Positions 57,351 through 64,000 of a stretch of DNA of 64,000 bases are shown piece after piece. Every line of letters starts with the position of its first letter. Position 1 is the first letter of the stretch. This DNA comes from Oopsacas minuta (lineage: Eukaryota; Porifera; Hexactinellida; Lyssacinosida; Leucopsacidae), in assembly GCA_024704765.1 (NCBI GenBank), contig JAKMXF010000323.1, positions 292,403 to 356,402 of the forward strand, in the 5' to 3' direction. The notes below the pieces were generated by a model. That model saw only the letters and a program-made list of their open reading frames with translations, made no database searches and was not told the DNA's origin. Position numbers and translations under genes: made by a program.

Positions 57351-60300
57351 TCTTATCTAAAAATGGCCACATAAAAATTGTCCCGCTTAACCATTTTCAC
57401 TAGTAGGAGATCTCACATGGACATAAGTTAACGACACCTTTAGCAAAGTCCCTTTGATAACTGTTATAGACAAGTTTGACTGTAATTTCAATAGTAGCAA
57501 GTAGAATAATCTAAAACAAAATAATGTAGAAATTAGGTATATTTTAAGCTTAGCGTTTTTTCTATTCAAGAGGCAAGACCATGACATTATAATTACAAAC
57601 CCATTCGGCAAGGTGATATTGACCATAATTAACATATGAATGTGTTTATCTTCATAATGTTGATTAAAATACATACAAACAAGCTACGGAAAGGTCTAGA
57701 ATAGAATTGCTTACTTAGGAACACACAGTAATCAAATAGAACAAAGGTTTCACGAAAGAGATGCACAAATTTGATGTTTCACATAACAAGAAAGATATAT
57801 AATTAAGACAACCTCTCAATATTCCCACAAAGCAGGTTAAGCGCTTCGTTTAACGTGCAGAACTAATCTACACAAAAAATAATGATTGCTGTGGCAACAT
57901 ATATTGTATAGGTGCCGCAGTCATTAGATCTCGCCATCTGGATAATAAATATTTAATTCTTGATGTGCGAGCGTGCCAGGCTCATATTACCCAGATCGAA
58001 GTCTGAAAGTATACAGATTTGATCCTAAATAGTCAAATTACCATGTTTTAGCAAATATATCTAACTAGGGATAAATTGAAGAAATCATCCCAGTCCTTGA
58101 GGGCCGATGTTACGGCTGGTGACTGAATTTTTTTATGACCCAAAATTACATCGAGTGTATATTTTCAATACTTTACAAATTAGAAAATTGCACAATTTGA
58201 GCTGTGTGCGTTATATCTATATTTCAAGATAATAGGCAAGAGATGTCTCATTATAATTTTCAAGTAAAGTAACATTGGGAATTTCAAAATTGGCCAAACA
58301 AGGAATTGCTGTAACCTTTGGCCGTCCGTAATACACGAACTTTTCAGATTTGACAAAACTATTCTAAACAGAATCGTTGAAATGTAGCTCATGAAATTGA
58401 GGTGTAAACCTTTGTTAATGTCATTATTGACATGGATAGGACTGCGGGAAAATAAATTCATGGATACTTTCGAAATGTTATTATAGTTTCGTACAACAAT
58501 AAACTCGTTATAATATAGTGTTCGAGCTTCAGGACCGGTTTTATTTTTTATAGGCGGACAAAATCAATTACTCTCAAGCTAAGGTGAGTAACGAATCCCT
58601 TGTCGAGACGATAGTTTCGTGATAAAAGAATTGGTTACACCAGAAGTTTACTGTATCATAAAAATAAAAATTAATAAAGTTCGTGAACCGGGTAGGTTAC
58701 GTCGAGTAGTAAAGCGATCTCGAAGTTTTACCTATGGGAATACCTTACCAATCTTAACAGATCCTTTGAATCCCTTCCCGTAAAATGTTATCAAAATTTT
58801 GAGGTGCTATAGACGCCCTGCTGTCGTTCGTACCGCCGAGAGGTCCATAGACACTAGGTTGGGAATCACTACAATGAAATAGTGTGATAAAATGTATTAT
58901 GACAACATACCCTCAATCTTTGCTAATCTCATAGTCTTCTCACAGTTGATATCAGAAAGAAAAGAGAAAATAGATACATATTAATTATAGTCATCCTTAA
59001 TGCGATAGTCTTAAATCTAGTTACCAGAAAGGCCATGTCGAAGATTTTACATGTAAAATCAAGTTGATGTAGAATAGACAGATACAATGTGAAAATAGAT
59101 GGTAAATAGGGTAGTGCTGTGTAGGTAGTTTAATTGAAAGAGTTATAATATTTTGAATACTTTTTGAAATATAATAAAAAATTGTTGAAAATTATGGGAG
59201 GTGAAAATGTGATTACCAATTGTATCTCTAACGAATTATGATATTCAACAAAATGTAAGAAATAATGGAATATCTAGGGGTGGAACGAAAAGACCGAATA
59301 TTAAAATATTAAAATATTAGTTTCATACCTTTTAATGAACCACATCTGCATGTGCATATGTGTATTCATGCATAGATTCATAAGTTTAGGTCAGTCCAAT
59401 TTAATACATTGTTCTCCATCAACCGCGCCTACCGCCTGAATTTTTGAGCCCCGCATCAATTTTCTTTATTTTATATTCATCATTTCATGATTTTCCTAAA
59501 CTTTCTACGAATTCGAAAAGATGCCTACTACGATTAAAGTCTGAAAATACCTTTGGTCCTTAGAAGTCAATAAATATTTCATGATTTACCTTGACTGCAC
59601 TGATCATAAATTCTGCATCGATTTTTCATTATTTCATATTTCCCAATACACCGAATAAATATAAAAAATGAAAAAGAATAATGAACCTCACGCCCGCATG
59701 ATATTTGGAATATTCTGTGTTGGAAAAACAAGGTATTCAATTGTAGTGGCCTTATATTATTAATAATTATAATCAGGGGCGGACCTAGCCAAGGATTTTG
59801 GGGCTGCAGGCTTTGAATGGGTGCAGTAGCAATTAAGTATCAAAGGGGCGAAGCGTCGTTCAGGTTCATAACCCCCAAGGTATTAGAGGGACTAAGAAAT
59901 TTATGTTTTAGCCAACGTTGAATCCGCTCGAACCGAATATCAGTATTCATGAATAATAGCCCACCGAATACTGATAATATTCGGGTAAATCAACCGAATA
60001 CTATAGATAGAATTCTGTTGGTAAAGGAATATTGAACAATTCGGTTGTAACCTTAGAATTTTACCCTATATTAGAGAGGTTACATGGATGGAAATCTAAT
60101 ACTATAATTTTACAAATTTATTACAAACTGATATCTTTTTATGATATTTTCACACCTTCTGTAATTATCAACATAAGGGTATGTAGTAGTAGTAACAATA
60201 CTAAATAGTACCCTTGCAAGCGAATAAATATGTCATTGATATTTCAATACACACAATCCATCTCTACAAACTATTTTAGTCAAATGACGTGATCTGAATA

Positions 60301-60393
60301 ATTAGCTAGCAAACTTGTCAACACATGCTCACATAGATGGACTATTTGTCGAGTTTATAACTCTGTTAAGTGTCAGTTGATACATCTACTAGC
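57351..60393. other. Non-coding stretch with dispersed repeat traces
   Basis: No gene recognised. Traces include TCAGGGGCGGACCTAGCCA (59774), an element-end-like sequence, and a GAACCGAATATCAGTATTCA block (59930-60060) repeated at about 1205 and 40270. TAGGGGTGGAACGAAAAGA (59275) resembles a BED-type hAT end without partner. Two GAAGCGTCG/GGGGCG words are unremarkable. Confidence 0.4.
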
Positions 60394-62867
60394 CAGTGAT
60401 GTTTTCCAAATTTTAGGAGTGGGGGAACGTTCTATTCTCCTCGGCGTGGAAAATGACGTAATAATTAAATTCAGATGTTAAAATACAGATATTATAACTA
60501 TACTACAACGAGGAATTACAATTTACGCCAACTACAATTTTGTTTGTTCTGTTCCAGTGATATATAAGAAAGCGTAAATTATCAGATCATGTGTATAGTA
60601 GTTCCCAAAGTAACTTCTTCGCTTCTCTCTTATATGTCAGTTTGGTTACTCTTGTGTTTTTTATTCTTTGGTCATCAGCTGTATGATGTTCTCTTAACCA
60701 TGATTTGGCATATTTATCTGGATTCCATGAGTCAATTTGTGGACCATATAACTTCATAATCATCAAGTGTGATACCCGATCACTGGGAAGACAATTTCTT
60801 GTAGAGGTGCCGATTAACTTCATATGACTAAATCCACACTCGCATTCAGCTGATGAAGTTGGAATACGAGAGCAACATCTCAGTAGAGGATAATGATCAT
60901 CAAGAACTCGTCGTCCTTGATTTTAACATAGTCTTGGAACGCATAGACTGTTGAATTTCTTGCGAGACAGAACCGATTACAAAGTGACCATACTTCTTCT
61001 ACGCCATAGTCAAAACAAATTCTTGAGGCCAATAGTCAGGGAAAAGAATACTAATTTCGTCAATTAGCTTCTTGTAGGCATGATGTGTTCGAACAGATCC
61101 AGCTGCATTCGTAGAAAACAGGCGATCTCTAATTGAATCAACAATTTGTCACTCAATTCGCCCGCAGCCAAACATATATGGCTACGATCCGAACCTAGAT
61201 GTATACTCCCAAATATCTCATCTTTGATTGAATCGTTGGCTATCATCATCTTCGATCCAATCTTATGCTTCAATGATCCGATGCTTCTTATGGATCTCCG
61301 AATGCATCTGTCGGCTTTGACAATTTTATTGAACGGCTTTATAGGTTTTCAGAAAGCTCGGGAGAGCTCAAAAAGAACATCATGCATGAGCGCCAAGTCC
61401 AAGATTTTGGAGATTGAATTCGTTTGTTTAAACCCTCGTACATTGGAGAATCTTTTTCTTCTCCACTATTTTAGTCTTGAAATGCACATAGAGTGCTTCA
61501 TAATTATTCCAGACTACATCACGGTTCGAAAACTACTAGTGACCCATCTCGTGCTCAGTACTTTCCCAATCTTAAGAAGTTGGGAATCTAGAGTTTCGCC
61601 AATTTCCTTGAACTCTCGCTTATTTTGGGTAAATGGCTGTATACTGAGTGCAATTTTTCAATGAAGATTTTTAAATGATAAATTACATTCAAATCTGCAA
61701 TGGCATCATTAACTGCCACTTCCAAGCGATGGTTCAAACAATTACGGAAAATCCTTCACAAGTAGCTCCATAACTCCTGATTTCCGTCCAGTTAAGACAC
61801 TGGCTACGTCAGAAGTAAAGCAATAAAATGTTTTTCCAAATAATCCATATCAAATGTATGCCTTTTCAAAGAAGCAACTTATGCGGAATGAATCTCTTTT
61901 GTACTCCCTCAATTTGCCCACTCAACCAAGCCCAAGAACAAGAACTGATGTTCCCTGGACTTTTCCAGTTGAGCTTTCAAATAGATTATAAGAGTTGAGA
62001 TGTCGGATATCGTGCAAGATTCATCAATGAGGATGGAAATTTTTCCCTGGTTTTGCTTAATAGTCTTGCTTATCGTAGAACGAATGTCATTGGTAATGTG
62101 ATCAATTATTGCAGTTGCAGAGAATCTTGAGTGTAATCAATCCCCATATCAATCCCATTTTGACTTTGCAAGTCAACCTAGCCTTGGCGATCTCCCAATT
62201 GTCTGTCATTCTTAGATATATAATAACATGTACGGAATAATCTCTTTTTGGATCCAAGTATTTGCTGCTCAAAACATCTACATGAGCAGACAAAATATTT
62301 TCTCTTGCAGGGTTATGATGTCTTTTGCCTTCATATGCGCATCTGGATGCAATTGCTTGAATATCTGTTCGTAGTGATGTAAGCTTAGCCTCTTTCGTGC
62401 TTCCGCCATTCCGGACTCAAGTAAACCCCTTGCGTTCGATGTAGACCTAAACCACTAATAGATGCACAGAAATCGTACCTAAGTCTCCCTCCTTTGTACA
62501 ATAGCCAAGGATAATCATGCTTTTCACATGCCACATTTCATTTGTCCACACTTCTGTAATTTCAGCCACCGTCGAGTGCGTTAAAATACTGGGTAACTAA
62601 TCATCGTTCATGTCGTTTGTTGTACTTCGCGTTTATTGGTTGCTTTCTGAAATTGAATTTTTATCTGAATTAATGTTGATTTAAGAATCCAATCATATTT
62701 GATTTCTTGAACATCTCGTAATTAAGAAAAAGCTAAAAATATTATGCATAATGTATATAGGTCTATGACTATTACAAGAATGCTGAACTTGCAAACAAAA
62801 TGTTAAACGAGTGAGACATTAGTGGGGGAAAGGTGTTCCCCCACGTTCCTCCAGGAAAACATCACTG
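60394..62867 (-). mobile_element. Decayed KIAA1586/ZNF862-like hAT
   Basis: Starts CAGTGATGTTTTCCAAATTT and ends GGAAAACATCACTG. GTGGGGGAACGTTC (left) mirrors CCCCCACGTTCC (right) next to the ends. Flanks do not show a clear 8-bp duplication. It contains broken minus-strand transposase pieces. Span 2474 bp. Confidence 0.75.
60587..62640 (-). pseudogene. hAT transposase remnant, KIAA1586/ZNF862 group
   Basis: The C-terminal piece (60587-60830) reads MKLIGTSTRNCLPSDRVSHL, then IMKLYGPQIDSWNPDKYAKS and WLREHHTADDQR, the characteristic end of this hAT group. The catalytic-Glu-bearing start just upstream is broken. Another piece near 62050-61930 reads GKISILIDESCTISDISTLI, the first catalytic Asp segment. 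Intervening pieces (61064-61273 and others) are rearranged by frameshifts. It cannot produce a full transposase. Confidence 0.78.
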
Positions 62868-63672
62868 TGTCAGATAGATTTCTAGTTAAAATGGCTTAAT
62901 ACTCCTAGTTTCACTTAGGATCTAGGAGATAGCACTATAGTTATCACACCTGATATACTACACCAGGTTTTGCATCTGTGCCTGGTTATTTGATAAATTG
63001 ATATAGGTGACAAATTGAGGCGCATCGATTAGCTCAAATTATTGTGTCGTGATAGCTCTACTCAGTTTGAGTAAGTTTCGGTAGCCTACACATTGATTAC
63101 TATGGCTGTTGTCAATGGGATTTTTTAAGGAATAGTTTGTTTTGAAAATCATATCTCATTCGAATTCCAAACAACTTGCTAGACTGTTAGAAATCCATAA
63201 TACTGCCCATGGACCCATATCCCAAGCTGTGGACCTAATGTTGGGAAACAATATTCTAGTAGATGCAGGCCTTCCGCATAACAAGGATTCATCATAGACA
63301 GTATTGAATACCAGAATGCGAGAATCTTAGAGCATTGAACACTAGAATGCGAAACTCTTCTCAAGCCGATAATTATATCTTGTACTTTATTAACCCAAAA
63401 ACACATACAAAAGAAGCTAGAGATTCCATCTACTAAACATTACAATCTAGAAGATGTAAATGAATAAGAATGTTTCCACTTCACCCTTTCGGTAGCTATG
63501 GAAATCACGATTAGATGCAGTTTTTGACTATATCATCTAAAAATACAATTCACAGCTACGAATAACATCTTCTGAAGTATAAATAATCCACTTACACCTC
63601 AAGACAGCGGCGTCAGGTTCACTAAAATAATGGGGGGACCGTTGTAGTCCTTACTCATTTTAAGTTTACCTA
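62868..63672. other. Non-coding stretch, no gene recognised
   Basis: No conserved reading frame, splice-delimited exon or repeat end identified. The CACTAGAATGCGA / CCAGAATGCGAGA words at about 63310-63350 form a short local duplication. Confidence 0.4.
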
Positions 63673-64000
63673 CGCAATTATAACACAGGTCATGATGTCT
63701 TTTGCTATATTTGTGATGAATATATGGCAAAGGAACATCGTTTTAATATTAGAGATGTCACCAAAATAGCTTATCAGGCTTACTTTGGTATTAAATTAGG
63801 CGATCAGGATAAGTCATGAAGCCCTCACAAAGTGTGTAAATATTGTACAGAAACCATCCGCCTATGGACCCAAGGAAAAGCCAAATCCATGAAGTTTGGG
63901 ATACCAATGGTTTGGCGAGAGCCTAAGAACCACCACGATGACTGCTACTTCTGCATGGTTAACATGTCTGGTCAACCGGCAGAAAAAGAATTCGTGGCAT
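63673..64000 (+). pseudogene. Fragment of the zinc-binding transposase-like family, edge-truncated
   Basis: The plus strand reads HDVFCYICDEYMAKEHRFNI, then AYQAYFGIKLGDQDKS, then a TGA stop where the intact copy at 22347-24059 has Trp. It resumes in the same frame SPHKVCKYCTETIRLWTQG, FGIPMVWREPKNHHDDC and YFCMVNMSGQPAEKEFVA. All three Cys pairs are conserved. Apart from the one TGA and a missing start it is open to the window edge, so it is a recent pseudogene or a copy whose rest lies outside. It shows that the 570-aa family is multi-copy here. Confidence 0.88.

Noticed and set aside
58180-58461. 93-aa minus-strand reading frame.
   Set aside because: Low-complexity composition, no conserved motif, no splice or promoter context.
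58912-58950. Possible KIF14 micro-exon on the minus strand (pyrimidine tract, AG, KTMRLAKIE, GTATGT).
   Set aside because: The splice-like signals are good but the peptide does not fit any KIF14 segment I can place, and a 28-base exon cannot be supported without transcripts.
1-64000. tRNA genes, rRNA, CRISPR array, prokaryotic operons.
   Set aside because: No A-box/B-box pair, ribosomal segment or regularly spaced repeats found by eye, and gene structure is plainly eukaryotic. A tRNAscan-SE or Infernal run would settle small RNA genes.

Overview
The window is eukaryotic nuclear DNA: AT-rich, with spliced coding exons in very long introns and a dense load of DNA transposons. The mix (DD37D mariner, Tigger/pogo, several hAT lineages, a THAP/P-like element, a Ty3-type pol remnant, many miniature and foldback elements) suggests an invertebrate, most likely an arthropod. 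The species cannot be named from this sequence alone. No rRNA, tRNA or CRISPR was recognised.

Host genes. Two conserved genes lie on the minus strand. NOSIP (4758-5597) is an intact, apparently single-exon copy of the U-box nitric-oxide-synthase-interacting protein. The C-terminal half of a KIF14-type kinesin is spread over three exons at 52213-52470, 38052-38264 and 26780-28681. All three junctions are phase 0 and the introns are 13.9 and 9.4 kb. Its motor and FHA exons must lie at higher coordinates or beyond the window. A third intact minus-strand reading frame (22347-24059, 570 aa) belongs to a zinc-binding, transposase-like family I recognise as recurrent in animal genomes but cannot name. 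A stop-containing fragment of a relative runs off the right edge (63673-64000).

Transposons. A structurally complete Tigger (11613-13689) and a complete 3.2-kb hAT (53201-56398) have intact transposases, terminal inverted repeats (TIRs) and target-site duplications (TSDs). A DD37D mariner (34706-36011) has one frameshift, and a 785-bp deleted relative (47021-47805) sits inside an older palindromic repeat. Decayed elements include a THAP/P-like transposon with 71-bp TIRs (14811-18371), a Ty3-like pol relic (about 18390-20340), a BED-type hAT (49242-51731), two opposed hAT remnants (about 41.4-46.4 kb) and a KIAA1586/ZNF862-like hAT (60394-62867).

Repeats. The rest is largely miniature elements and long foldbacks. 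Several have perfect 8-bp or TA duplications that fix their ends to the base: 3873-4223, 6623-6754, 7572-8486, 44057-44252 and 44842-45265. Nested insertions give a relative order of events at 7.0-9.2 kb, 29.1-30.0 kb, 46.5-47.9 kb and 56.2 kb. The KIF14 introns have grown largely by such insertions.
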